Below, in pieces: positions 1-9,031 of a stretch of DNA of 64,000 nucleotides (within the stretch, counting starts at the first letter, position 1; each line of letters starts with the position of its first letter). The translations under genes and the position numbers were made by a program. The notes under the pieces were generated by a model. The model saw only the letters and a list, made by a program, of their open reading frames with translations. It ran no database searches and was not told where the DNA came from. This DNA comes from Leptolinea sp. UBA5203 (GTDB lineage Bacteria > Chloroflexota > Anaerolineae > Anaerolineales > Anaerolineaceae): contig DHVR01000030.1 of NCBI GenBank assembly GCA_002412765.1, positions 1-64,000 on the forward strand. Direction: 5' to 3'.

Positions 1-141
1 CTGAAGACAATCAAAATCGAAAAGACATAAAGAATGGATGTACGTTTCATTAGTTTTACTTCTCCTCTTATACAATTGAATGCAAATTGACGACTTACCT
101 TACTCAGTACAACATCAAACAGTTCTTTCCACCTCCTGGCT

Positions 142-1152
142 TTAAGAGCTACATTGCATTGTTGATTTGCGCAACACCAGCGCCACTGGCATGCGGAGAT
201 TTCGCCGTTGCTTTTCTGGGTTTTCGATGGCGCGAATTAATAATCGGGCAGCTTCACGCCCCATGGAAAAGGTATCCTGACGAATGGTCGTCAGAGGGGG
301 ATCATAATAAGAAGCCAGGGGCATATCATCAAACCCGATAATCGATACATCTTCAGGTACTCTGCGGCCTGCTTCCCGTAGGGCCTGCATGGCACCCACC
401 GCCATGCGGTCATTTTGAGCAAATATCCCGCTGAAGGGGGTGTTTGCTGCAAGTAATTTATTTACAGCCTGATAACCGGAGGTGGCGCTCCAATCCCCTT
501 CCAGAATTAAGGTGGGATTGGGGGGTAAACCAGCCGATTGAAGCGTCTCCAGATACCCAACCTTACGATCCTGCGAACAATCTTCCTGCAGCGGGCCGGT
601 AATCATGGCGATGGATTGATGCCCCAATTCCAGTAGATGACGGGTTGCCATGCGGCCAGCTTCTTCATCATCCAGAAAAACAGAATCCATGGTGTTCTGG
701 GAAGAACGGGCTCCGACAAAAACCGTCGGAGCAAATTGGGGTAAACGGGTGTAACGCTCATCCATAAAGGGATTGATTAGAAGCAGACCTTCTGTGCGCC
801 GGCTGGCAACCAGCTGCTCAACCAACAGGCTAAAAGTGGCACTGTCGGGCGCTGAGGCCGTCATTAAAAAATATCCGGATTGGCGAGCTTCAAATTCAGC
901 CGCTTCAATAATGCTGGCATAGGTAAAATCGGTCAGATTTGGGGAAAAGCAGGCCAGAGTGCGCGTGCGGCCTTTTGCCATGGAGCGGGCAATGGCGTTG
1001 GGTTGATACCCCAATGCCTCAATAGCAGTTTCCACCTTAATGCGGGTCTCTTCATTAACCCGTTCGCTTTTATTGATAACCCTGGAAACAGTTTGATGGG
1101 AGACGCCAGCTTTAGCGGCAACATCACGAATCGTGATCCGATTATTATTCAT
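142..1152 (-). CDS. LacI-family transcriptional regulator
   Basis: A 336-residue LacI/GalR-type DNA-binding repressor. Residues 6-50 form the family helix-turn-helix and hinge helix (TIRDVAAKAGVSHQTVSRVI, then the YQPNAIARSM hinge); the rest is a periplasmic-binding-protein-like sugar sensor with the usual closing motifs (GFDDMPLA, PPLTTIRQ). It lies directly downstream of, and on the same strand as, a GH36 alpha-galactosidase, so its likely effector is a galactoside or a breakdown product (inference from context). A perfect 16-bp palindrome centred on CCGG and a second half-site lie about 65 bases upstream of the start, which points to autoregulation. The start codon is the ATG beginning MNNNRITI, just ahead of the helix-turn-helix as is normal for the family. 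Confidence 0.95.
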   Translation of the reverse strand: MNNNRITIRDVAAKAGVSHQTVSRVINKSERVNEETRIKVETAIEALGYQPNAIARSMAKGRTRTLACFSPNLTDFTYASIIEAAEFEARQSGYFLMTASAPDSATFSLLVEQLVASRRTEGLLLINPFMDERYTRLPQFAPTVFVGARSSQNTMDSVFLDDEEAGRMATRHLLELGHQSIAMITGPLQEDCSQDRKVGYLETLQSAGLPPNPTLILEGDWSATSGYQAVNKLLAANTPFSGIFAQNDRMAVGAMQALREAGRRVPEDVSIIGFDDMPLASYYDPPLTTIRQDTFSMGREAARLLIRAIENPEKQRRNLRMPVALVLRKSTMQCSS

Positions 1153-1204
1153 GGACGTTTACTCTTTTTTTACAGATTGGATGAATAAGAACGATGAAAA
1201 GCTA

Positions 1205-1232
1205 ATGTTACCGGTCATGTTACCGGTAACAT
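1205..1232. promoter_or_regulatory. LacI-type operator with extra half-site
   Basis: Positions 1217-1232 read ATGTTACCGGTAACAT, a perfect 16-bp dyad with the central CG typical of LacI-family operators. A half-site (ATGTTACCGG) precedes it at 1205-1214, twelve bases away. The site lies between the alpha-galactosidase stop and the regulator start, so it should control the regulator gene. Its core also occurs at 15320-15329. Confidence 0.75.
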
Positions 1233-1338
1233 CATAATACAAGATTTACAGGCCTTTGTCAAGCATCATTATTCGCCATTTCTCACTTTAAATAGATCGG
1301 TTTACTGCCGAAGCTTCCTGTCATTCCCCCGGAAAACT

Positions 1339-3417
1339 TTATCGGGCCTGAATTAGAATCATCTGACTTTCAAAGTTTTGCAGGCTAATCTGCAGTCCGT
1401 CCTGCTGCCAAGCCGCGCCGCTCTTCAGAACCCCTGCTATTTCGTACTGTTGTTGCGCAAGCAGGCCCTGAAAATAAATCACTGGGAGCAGCACTGGTTC
1501 ACTCAAATATGTCCGGAAGACAAACAGAACGCCTTGCAAGCGAGCCTTCTCCAGATAGAGTACCGCAGAGACCGCCTGCTGATGTGCAGCGTGCAGCACA
1601 AAACGATCTCCCCACAAGATAAGCTGTCGGTGCGCTTTGTAGCTGTCGATCCAGGTTTTGGCCTCTTGCCGCTGCTCGGGTGTCCAATGCAGGATATTGG
1701 CTCCAACACCCAGCACCCCGCACATACTGACGTGAAAACGGAAGGCAAGCGGAATCAGGGCCGCGTTTTGATCGGTAACCCAGCTTTCCATGCTGGCTGC
1801 CGGAAACAGCCTTGTAAAACCTTCCTGGATCTTGAGCCGGGCTGTTGCCTCGGTGTTATCACTGACCCAAATTTGATCTGCGTACGCCAATATCCCCAAA
1901 TCCGCTCGCCCACCCCCGCCCGAACAGCTCTGGAAAATCACCTGCGGATGGCGCGCCCGCAGCGTACCCCATACATGATACAAGCCCTGCACATAGCGTA
2001 CCCACAATTCGCGTGCATCTCCGGGAGCATCCGCCCAACCCGGCTCACTGATGGTGCGGTTCATGTCCCACTTGATAAAGGCTACCTCGTTTTCTGCGAG
2101 TAAACGGTCCAATACACCAATCAGATAATCCTGTACATCCACGCTGGCCAGGTTAAGAATCAATTGGTTGCGGGCCAGGGTACGCTCCCGACCCGGGAAA
2201 TGAATCACCCACTCCGGATGCAGACGATACAGATTGCTGTCCGGGTTGACCATTTCCGGTTCAATCCACAACCCAAAGTCCATGCCCAGGTTTTTGACAG
2301 CCGAGATCAGCGGCTTCAAACCTTGGGGGAATTTCACTTCATCCGGCCACCAATCCCCCAGCCCGGCGCTGTCGTTCTTGCGGCCGTGGAACCAGCCGTC
2401 ATCCAGGACAAATAATTCCACCCCCATTTCGGCTGCAAGGGATGCCAACTGTATCTGGGATTCCACATCCACGTCAAAAGCGGTCGCCTCCCAGGAATTG
2501 TAGATCACCTTACGGTTTGCCTTGCCATGCGGCAGGACATCCTCCCGAATATAATCATGCAGCGCGCGGCTGGCGCCGCCAAACCCCGCCGCGGTGGTTC
2601 CGCCAATGGCATGTGGCGAGTTAAACGTCTCTCCTGGTTTTAACTGCCAATTAAAATCCCAATCATTGAGGCCGCTCAAAACATGCAGGGTCTGATTTTC
2701 TGTATATTCAAAGGTGGTTTTCCAATTTCCACTCCAGGCCAGGGTCCCAAACCAGACCCGACCGTGCGTCTCGCCGGCCGTGCCATCGTCCACCGCGAAC
2801 CAGGGATTCCCGCTGTGGCTGCTGGTCAGCCGCCGGCTTTCCAGCACTTTTTTGCCGCCGCCGATCAACTCATGATGCCAGCGCATCTCATTACACCACT
2901 GCCCGCTGACATAACTGAGCCAATAAGCCGGTAAATCTGGCAGGTGCCATTGGGCTGAAAAAATCCGCCCCAATTCTAGGGTCTGGCTGCCATTATTGAT
3001 CACTTCCACCCAGCGCTCGATCAAATTTACCGTACTGAAAACCCGATAACAAACCCGGACTTGCAGCCCGTAGGGCTCATCTACAAGCTGGATTTTGAGG
3101 GAATCATGCGAATCATCGAGCTCTGCCTGAAGAAAACGCAGCTGCAGATCCCGTACCCCATCCGCATAACGCACGGTAATGCACGGCTCACGATAATCAG
3201 CACCCTCGGAAGTACCAAGCTCGTAGCGGCGTCGATTTTCCGGCAGATTAAAACTATCCATGGCTTGCGGTTCCAGGATGTCCGGATAATCCGTGACCGC
3301 TGCCAGGCGAGGTCCCCAATAACGATGAAACAGATGACCTTGTGTAGTTATGCCCAAGAGGTAGGCGGATGAATTCATTTGCAGAATCCAACCCTGATGA
3401 TCAGGTAGGATGGCCAA
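1339..3417 (-). CDS. Alpha-galactosidase, glycoside hydrolase family 36
   Basis: Hydrolyses terminal alpha-1,6-galactosides such as melibiose and raffinose-type sugars. The 692-residue length is normal for bacterial GH36. An N-terminal beta-sandwich (about 1-290) is followed by a TIM barrel (about 300-600) and a small C-terminal beta domain. The catalytic nucleophile is Asp451 in FIKWDMNR and the acid/base is Asp520 in WVSDNTEA; LDDGW (338-342) and the CSGGGGR loop (498-504) are the other substrate-pocket signatures. There is no signal peptide, so it is cytoplasmic. The start is TTG at 3417, preceded by AAGGAG at a 5-base spacing. The LacI regulator gene follows on the same strand; no transporter gene is nearby. 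Confidence 0.95.
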   Translation of the reverse strand: MAILPDHQGWILQMNSSAYLLGITTQGHLFHRYWGPRLAAVTDYPDILEPQAMDSFNLPENRRRYELGTSEGADYREPCITVRYADGVRDLQLRFLQAELDDSHDSLKIQLVDEPYGLQVRVCYRVFSTVNLIERWVEVINNGSQTLELGRIFSAQWHLPDLPAYWLSYVSGQWCNEMRWHHELIGGGKKVLESRRLTSSHSGNPWFAVDDGTAGETHGRVWFGTLAWSGNWKTTFEYTENQTLHVLSGLNDWDFNWQLKPGETFNSPHAIGGTTAAGFGGASRALHDYIREDVLPHGKANRKVIYNSWEATAFDVDVESQIQLASLAAEMGVELFVLDDGWFHGRKNDSAGLGDWWPDEVKFPQGLKPLISAVKNLGMDFGLWIEPEMVNPDSNLYRLHPEWVIHFPGRERTLARNQLILNLASVDVQDYLIGVLDRLLAENEVAFIKWDMNRTISEPGWADAPGDARELWVRYVQGLYHVWGTLRARHPQVIFQSCSGGGGRADLGILAYADQIWVSDNTEATARLKIQEGFTRLFPAASMESWVTDQNAALIPLAFRFHVSMCGVLGVGANILHWTPEQRQEAKTWIDSYKAHRQLILWGDRFVLHAAHQQAVSAVLYLEKARLQGVLFVFRTYLSEPVLLPVIYFQGLLAQQQYEIAGVLKSGAAWQQDGLQISLQNFESQMILIQAR

Positions 3418-3627
3418 GGCAACTCCTTATGGGGTTAACCCATATCGCTTGAGATATTCGCCAGCTAACCGTTTGGGTTGCTGCTGGCTGTACTTAATAT
3501 ACCTTAAAACAGTTGGCTTCATGAATACCCAAATCCGCTGCCTGTCAGGCCGGGCGCTGTGCCGGCATCGCGAATGTATGTTACAATAGCGCCCGTAAAC
3601 TAATCCAAGGCTGGAAATCTCACCTTA

Positions 3628-4512
3628 ATGCTGCGAAACAAACCGACACCAGCCAAACCCATGGGACAAATCACCCGAGGAAAAACCGCCCGCAACCGCC
3701 TGCGCCGGGTGGATATTTTTGTCTCCCTGTATGCCGCCTCCCTGCTGCGCGAGGCCTCCCCGGCGGAGAACAAATCCTGGGTGGTGGATCTCGGTTACGG
3801 GGCGGAAGCCTTCACCGTATTGGAAAGTGCAGCCCACCTGGGCAAAATCAACCCCAAACTGCCCATCCTGGGCGTGGAAATCGATCAGGAGCGTGTGAAT
3901 GCCGGGCTGCCCTATCAAACGGATCGGATCCAATTCCGCAAGGGCGGGTTTAACGTCCCACTGCAGGCCGGCGAATCCATCCGCCTGATACGCGCCTTTA
4001 ATGTCCTGCGCCAATATGAGGAAGCTGAAGTACTGCCCGCCTGGCAGACCATGGCTGCCTGTATGCTGCCGGACGGCTTGATCCTCGAAGGCACCTCGGA
4101 CCCCTTCGGTAAACGCCTGGTAACCAATCTGCTGCGGGTGAAAGCCGCCGATGCCGGCAAAAAGACCCTGATCTGGGAAGGGCTGCTGTTCAGCACCAAT
4201 TTCCATGACGGCTTCAGCCCGGAGATGTTCCAACCCGTGCTGCCCAAGAACCTCATCCATCACATGCTGCCCGGCGAGGCGATCTACCAGTTCTTTGAAG
4301 ATTGGAAAAGTGCCGCCCTGCAGCAGATTGCCACCCAATCCTTCGGTCTGCGACAGCATTTTTGCGCCACCGCTTTGGCGCTAAAAACCATGGGCTACCC
4401 CATTCTGACGCGCAAGAAGTTGCTGCGCCAGGGTTTTTTGTTGTGGCAGCTCAACCAGCCCCTTTGTACGATAAGCGATCGTTACGGGAAAAGCTTACCA
4501 GAATCCATCTGA
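3628..4512 (+). CDS. Class I SAM-dependent methyltransferase-like protein
   Basis: A 294-residue protein with a Rossmann-type SAM-binding start: VVDLGYGAEAFTVLE near residues 52-66 matches motif I (hhDhGxGxG) with a Tyr replacing the usual Gly/Cys, and LGVEID (near 86-91) ends a second strand with an acidic residue. The following segment (IRAFNVLRQYEEAEV) resembles the region after motif II in class I methyltransferases. The substrate is unknown. It is transcribed divergently from the alpha-galactosidase and stands alone. No strong ribosome binding site precedes the start; a likely -10 element (TACAAT) lies about 45 bases upstream. Confidence 0.6.
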   Translation: MLRNKPTPAKPMGQITRGKTARNRLRRVDIFVSLYAASLLREASPAENKSWVVDLGYGAEAFTVLESAAHLGKINPKLPILGVEIDQERVNAGLPYQTDRIQFRKGGFNVPLQAGESIRLIRAFNVLRQYEEAEVLPAWQTMAACMLPDGLILEGTSDPFGKRLVTNLLRVKAADAGKKTLIWEGLLFSTNFHDGFSPEMFQPVLPKNLIHHMLPGEAIYQFFEDWKSAALQQIATQSFGLRQHFCATALALKTMGYPILTRKKLLRQGFLLWQLNQPLCTISDRYGKSLPESI

Positions 4513-4787
4513 AAGGATCCTCTTTTCAAGCTTCTTTTCTACTTGCAAGTAATTTGAAATGCTGCGCGGATAGATCTGTATAATAGGTACTGAACTTGGA
4601 ACCAGTCAAACCCTTTTTATCCAGGTAAATTCTCAGTTAATGCTCAAATTTCTTTTCTTTTCACGGCATGACTTTGTGTAATAAGGAATCCTTTGTAGCA
4701 AGAGTTGGGGATAATCAGATTTTTTGCAATCACTAGGAACAAGTCAATATGAAAGGTTCAGCTATTCGTCAAGGAAGGAGTCAATCG

Positions 4788-5813
4788 ATGTGGATTGGAA
4801 TATTAAGTGTTGTCATTCTAGGAATATTGGCTTGTTGGTTTGGTCCAGCTGCCATCAATAAATCGGATAAGCAGGGCATCAATACCCTGGAGCAAATCGA
4901 ATTAGGCGGGGTTAAACAGTGGATTTCAATCCGCGGATCCGACATCAACAATCCAGTGTTGTTGTTTCTGCATGGGGGACCTGGAAGTGCCAACCTTTCA
5001 AAATTACGAATTGAATGTCCTGAGTTGGAAGAACATTTTGTGGTCATTAGTTGGGATCAACGCGGTGCAGGCAAAAGCGCTTTACCCTGGTTTAATTGGA
5101 ACAGTTTGACATTGGATCAGATGAGACAGGATACTCACCAATTGACCGGCTATTTACGTCAAAAATTTGGGGGTAGGAAAATTTACCTGATGGGGTTTTC
5201 GTGGGGCACTGTATTGGGGTTATGGACCATCCAGGATTACCCGGAAGACTACCTTGCCTTTATTAGTGCAAGTCAGGTTGTGAGTTTTCCGGAAGGGGAG
5301 CAACTTTCTCTAGCCTATGTACAACAGGTTGCCAAGGATACGAAGAATCAAAAAGCCATACAAGAATTATCCATGATAAACCCAAGCTATGAATCGCCAG
5401 ATTGGGTTGACCAGCTGAACAAGCAAAGGAAATGGCTGCTCAGCTTTGGCGGGGTGTACCATACAGCCAATAACTATAACCATGAGATAGGGATGCTGCT
5501 GAAAGCATCAGAGTATTCTTTTGTGGATTTTGGCATGTGGCCAATTAATAGCAGCAAGTCGCTGAAAACGCTATATCCAGAGTTAATGTCAGTTGATTTT
5601 TTCAATAGCGTGAAAAAGGTGGAAGTTCCGACCTATTTCCTGGTTGGGCGGCATGATTACAATGCGCCATTTGAACTTACGGAATCCTATTACGACCAAC
5701 TCCAGGCACCCCAGGGTAAGCAGCTAATCTGGTTTGAAGACTCGGCACATGATCTTTTCTACGATCAACCAGAAGAATTGGTAAAAACGCTGATAAAGAT
5801 TAAAAACAACTAA
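4788..5813 (+). CDS. Membrane-anchored alpha/beta hydrolase (proline iminopeptidase-like)
   Basis: An alpha/beta-fold hydrolase with one N-terminal membrane segment (residues 2-20), so the catalytic domain is probably outside the membrane or tethered to it. HGGPG (62-66) is the oxyanion-hole signature of the proline iminopeptidase group; GFSWG (136-140) holds the nucleophile Ser138; Asp in GRHDYNAP and His in SAHDLF complete the triad. The start chosen is the ATG at 4788, preceded by GGAAGGAG at a 7-base spacing; the upstream in-frame ATG at 4749 has a poorer site. The exact substrate cannot be told from sequence. A second hydrolase gene follows after about 80 bases on the same strand. Confidence 0.85.
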   Translation: MWIGILSVVILGILACWFGPAAINKSDKQGINTLEQIELGGVKQWISIRGSDINNPVLLFLHGGPGSANLSKLRIECPELEEHFVVISWDQRGAGKSALPWFNWNSLTLDQMRQDTHQLTGYLRQKFGGRKIYLMGFSWGTVLGLWTIQDYPEDYLAFISASQVVSFPEGEQLSLAYVQQVAKDTKNQKAIQELSMINPSYESPDWVDQLNKQRKWLLSFGGVYHTANNYNHEIGMLLKASEYSFVDFGMWPINSSKSLKTLYPELMSVDFFNSVKKVEVPTYFLVGRHDYNAPFELTESYYDQLQAPQGKQLIWFEDSAHDLFYDQPEELVKTLIKIKNN

Positions 5814-5895
5814 TGCACTCGGCAAAATGAACCCGGACCTTTTGACACAATCAGAGAAACCCATTATTTTATATTCGGGAAGTGGAACTTAGAAA

Positions 5896-7038
5896 ATGAC
5901 TAATAATCAAAAAAAATGGATCGGACTACTCTTCGCCCTGTTCATGCTGATTCTTGTTATGATGTTCATTTCTCCATCCATAAGGGCATCTACCCAAGAG
6001 AAGGCATATCTCAAGGCACTGGAAAGCTTGCCGTATAACACCTATCTCAATACCTCCTTTGATCCCGCCCTGGCCGCACAGACGCCGGAGTGGGATGTCT
6101 ATCAATTCTCCTCGCCCGAATTACAATGCGTTCGCGGCGGAGATTTTGGAGTGCTGGTGCATAAAGGCATAGAGAGTGATAAAACCGTCCTGTGGCTGCA
6201 GCCGGGCACGGAATGCTGGCCCAATCACCCCTTATGCGGCGAGCTGCCTAAAATTCCCAACGCAGCCGAATTGGGATTGCATAATGCATTAAGTTCCGCC
6301 AACAGCAGTCCGTTTGGACCGATCCAATCCGACAAAAACAATCCGATGGCAAATTGGAATTATGTGTATGTCCCCAGCTGCGACGGGAGTTTTTATCTGG
6401 GCGATTCAACGATGGATTATGATGGGGATGGAATGCCCGATCATTGGCACAATGGCCTGCGCCAAACGGCGGCTGCTGTCAGCCTGATGAAAGAACTCTT
6501 TCCTGAAACGCAAAAGATATTAATTGCAGGCAGCAGCGCGGGTGGTTTTGGCACTTTCAGCGCAACACCCATCTCCCGTCTAGCTTTTCCCGATGCCCGG
6601 CTGGTTGTTTTCAATGACAGCGGTCCCGGGATTATGCTCAACCCCGAAAGACCCAAGGTGTGGGCTGAGATTAATCAAACCTGGAATTTATCCTCCCATG
6701 TTCCAGCAGACTGCCCAAATTGCGCGAATCAGTTAATTTATTTATACGACTGGTACCTGACCCGTGATCCAAACTTAAAAATTGGGATGTTTACTTCGTA
6801 CCGGGACCTGGTCGTCAGTTCTGTGGTCAGCATGGATGGGGTGGATTATCAAAAGGCATTAATGGAAACAAGCAGCCAGATTTCAAATAATCACCCCAAT
6901 ACGTTTAAACGCTATTTCATTAACGGGGATTCCCACACCATCGGTGATTATTATCGCTCTGATGGGGGTGAGGTGGTCTGGGATTGGATAACATATCTGG
7001 TGAATGATGATCCCAGATGGAGGGATGTACTCGAATAA
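5896..7038 (+). CDS. Pectinacetylesterase-like hydrolase, membrane-anchored or secreted
   Basis: A 380-residue protein with an N-terminal hydrophobic segment (9-29) serving as signal or anchor. The nucleophile elbow is AGSSAGG at 211-217 (Ser214), and the His likely sits in NGDSHTIGDYY near the C terminus. The early LWLQPGTECW and the cysteine-containing loops fit the pectinacetylesterase/NOTUM family, whose members deacetylate polysaccharides or lipids. Residues 174-182 (DYDGDGMPD) look like a calcium-binding loop inside the domain. It follows the other hydrolase gene on the same strand and may be co-transcribed. The substrate is unproven. Confidence 0.75.
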   Translation: MTNNQKKWIGLLFALFMLILVMMFISPSIRASTQEKAYLKALESLPYNTYLNTSFDPALAAQTPEWDVYQFSSPELQCVRGGDFGVLVHKGIESDKTVLWLQPGTECWPNHPLCGELPKIPNAAELGLHNALSSANSSPFGPIQSDKNNPMANWNYVYVPSCDGSFYLGDSTMDYDGDGMPDHWHNGLRQTAAAVSLMKELFPETQKILIAGSSAGGFGTFSATPISRLAFPDARLVVFNDSGPGIMLNPERPKVWAEINQTWNLSSHVPADCPNCANQLIYLYDWYLTRDPNLKIGMFTSYRDLVVSSVVSMDGVDYQKALMETSSQISNNHPNTFKRYFINGDSHTIGDYYRSDGGEVVWDWITYLVNDDPRWRDVLE

Positions 7039-7109
7039 ATCTATCGGGCGTTTTCATTTCCGGTCATTTGTATGTTCAAACGCAATCTTTACAAATATAA
7101 ATGGAAGGG

Positions 7110-7420
7110 GCATGTCACACGTGCCCTGCCCATGGGAAGGCCAAATTCTTTGTCAGGGAAGACAGGCTCCTGGTCCGCCGTTCTGGCGGGTCTCTCGTCT
7201 AAACCTACCAGGTCTTGAAACCAACACCAGTACTTACCTACCAGACCTGGCAGGTTTTGTAGGGGAAAGTTTCACCAAATCTCCTTTGAAAGCGTTTTCT
7301 TTGGCAGGACAGACTGGCTACTGGTTCGTCGTTCTAGTGAGTCTCTCGTCTAAACCTACCAGGTCTTGAAACCAACACCTGTGCTTACCAAGCAGACCTG
7401 GCAGGTTTTGAAGGTGTAAA
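7110..7420. repeat. Two tandem partial copies of the dispersed hairpin repeat, inverted orientation
   Basis: Two segments carry the inverted repeat AAACCTACCAGGTCT...AGACCTGGCAGGTTT (about 7199-7258 and 7351-7411), each preceded by a TCTCGTCTAAACC block and a CTGGTCCG or CTGGTTCG motif. This order is the reverse complement of the unit in the 26-28 kb array. A degraded GGGCA...GTGCCC hairpin is at 7112-7127. The copies are about 152 bases apart, half the unit length of the main array, so internal sequence has been lost. The 7039-7489 interval holds no gene. Confidence 0.8.
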
Positions 7421-7489
7421 TTCCATGCCAGAAGAATTCTTGAAAATGTCGCAGAACCCCACACGCACACACCATTTTATTGGCCATTA

Positions 7490-8140
7490 TTAAGGAAGTT
7501 TCATCAAATAACGTTCCATATAAACTCTCATCTTTTCTTTTGCGCCAGGCCGTTTGGATGGCTCGTCCCTTACTCTGTAAATCGCCAAAGCCTGCCCGCT
7601 ATTTTCTATCAAAGCCGTGTCCGGCTGAAATAATAACCAGCCTGCTACGGCCAAGTCGTTGACGGACCCTACTGCATTTAAGATTACAACCCATAGTGTC
7701 ATTCGAAAAAACTCACCTGAAGTAAAAGTTAAAAGAATTAATCCGATGAAAGTGAGCAGAAGAAAAGGTGCCAGAGACATAATGAGCATATACAGGCGGG
7801 GCAAGTACCAGCCTGATGCATTTACATAAACACTCCCCATTAAATTTATACCAACTGGCGGGACCTTTTTTGTAAATCCCCATAAGACCAAAGCATGCAT
7901 ACTCTCGTGCAGAACGATCATAATAATGATGGTTGCGAAAAAGATGAAAAGGTGAAACGGGTCTCTTTCTAATTTCAGTGCTTCCATGGCATCGGGCGAC
8001 GCAAATTTGATGATTTGCCAGCAGAGAATAAATCCCACGAACCCAACAAGGATCAGCAATCCTTGGGCGATTTTGTGCTGCTTGGAATCTAATGTGTAGC
8101 AATGATTGTATGACTCTGGCAATATCTGAATTGGTTTCAT
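7490..8140 (-). CDS. DUF3267 putative membrane zinc metalloprotease
   Basis: A 216-residue integral membrane protein with about four hydrophobic segments (around 25-45, 62-80, 115-140 and 145-165). HESMH at residues 78-82, at the end of the second hydrophobic stretch, fits the HExxH zinc site of the DUF3267 family, which is related to site-2-protease-like zincins. The conserved GINLMG and SLAPF motifs of the family follow. The function is not established; such proteins probably cleave within or at the membrane. It stands alone between the repeat region and the next gene. Confidence 0.8.
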   Translation of the reverse strand: MKPIQILPESYNHCYTLDSKQHKIAQGLLILVGFVGFILCWQIIKFASPDAMEALKLERDPFHLFIFFATIIIMIVLHESMHALVLWGFTKKVPPVGINLMGSVYVNASGWYLPRLYMLIMSLAPFLLLTFIGLILLTFTSGEFFRMTLWVVILNAVGSVNDLAVAGWLLFQPDTALIENSGQALAIYRVRDEPSKRPGAKEKMRVYMERYLMKLP

Positions 8141-8334
8141 AAGTTATTTTTTTGATATCGATTTGGTGCGCGACCCAACGAATGGAAATCCCGCAAAATC
8201 GCCGTATCTCAAGACGATTGGGTCGGTTCACGGATTCAGAAAAATTACTATGTGTCAGAATCTAAAACCACCCAAGACTATAACTCATTATATATACATT
8301 GCCCACAAAACAAGGTCAAAAACACTCCCTCATT

Positions 8335-8667
8335 TCACTCGTAAAAATGATTAAGCAGCGGCACGACATTAATCAGGGGTTCTTCGTACGGGTGCACAAG
8401 CCGCACAGCCTGGATGGCAGCCTGCACAAGCTCGGCTTTGCAGTTCATCTCGATACGGCATTCCGTGCCCTCGCTAATCGCGCCCACCTGCCCGTCGAAG
8501 GGATCCGCCCCATCCAGCGGGCGCCAATAGCCCTGCACCGTACTGATGGCGACGCAGTGGTCATAGTTGCCGATACGCCCTGCGCCGGCTTCATGCAAGG
8601 CCTGACGGATGGAATCCACGGCCTGTGCCGGGGCGAAGATTTCCAGTTTTACTTCAGAAAAAATCAT
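8335..8667 (-). CDS. YqfO/NIF3-insert-like (PII-fold) protein
   Basis: A 110-residue protein with the pattern of the stand-alone form of the domain inserted in NIF3/YqfO proteins (COG3323): GAGRIGNYDHC near residues 28-38, the conserved turn GYWRPLDGADPF, GQVG, an acidic strand (CRIEMNC), and a terminal HPYEEP. The fold is PII/CutA-like and is thought to form trimers; a metal or ligand role is suspected but unproven. It is a single gene with no operon partner. Confidence 0.85.
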   Translation of the reverse strand: MIFSEVKLEIFAPAQAVDSIRQALHEAGAGRIGNYDHCVAISTVQGYWRPLDGADPFDGQVGAISEGTECRIEMNCKAELVQAAIQAVRLVHPYEEPLINVVPLLNHFYE

Positions 8668-9031
8668 GGGGTTTCGTTCCTTATTATTTTACTAAGCACC
8701 TCTATTATAAAATGGATTGACACGAAGGCAAGAAAAAAGTTCCAGTAGAGACCCGCGAGAACTTGCTCAAGAGGGAAGCCTGGTTCCGTTGGTCTGCGAA
8801 GATACCATCATCTACGGGGATTTTTTTGGTACTTGCGCCAAAAAATATGATAAAATAGGCGCAGAAATGGGCGGCCTTTCGAAGGTGGTTAAATCCTTTG
8901 GAAGGCCTTTATTTTTAATAGTCCCATTGTTCCGTTATGGCTATCAATGATTTTTCGGCGGGTCCGCCGACAACCCGATTAAAACCAGGTATTAAAAAAC
9001 ATCAGAATAGGTCAGTGTGCGGCTTGCCGGT
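8668..9031. other. Intergenic region without a recognised gene
   Basis: No reading frame here has recognisable similarity. Two hairpin-forming stretches are visible: an imperfect GGCCTTT...AAAGGCC-like dyad at about 8874-8908 followed by a T-rich run on the + strand, and TCGGCGGGTCCGCCGA at 8952-8967. Neither sits in the right orientation to be a clear terminator for the neighbouring minus-strand genes. Confidence 0.5.

Noticed and set aside
3432..3441. GGGTTAACCC palindrome upstream of the alpha-galactosidase gene
   Set aside because: It differs from the TTACCGGTAA operator and is too short to call an operator by itself.
3625..4359. A long minus-strand frame opposite the methyltransferase-like gene
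   Set aside because: Its composition is that of an antisense shadow, and the + strand frame has the recognisable SAM-binding motif.
8717..8950. A + strand frame of 77 residues between the YqfO-like and chemoreceptor genes
   Set aside because: No ribosome binding site, no recognisable similarity, and low-complexity composition; probably non-coding.
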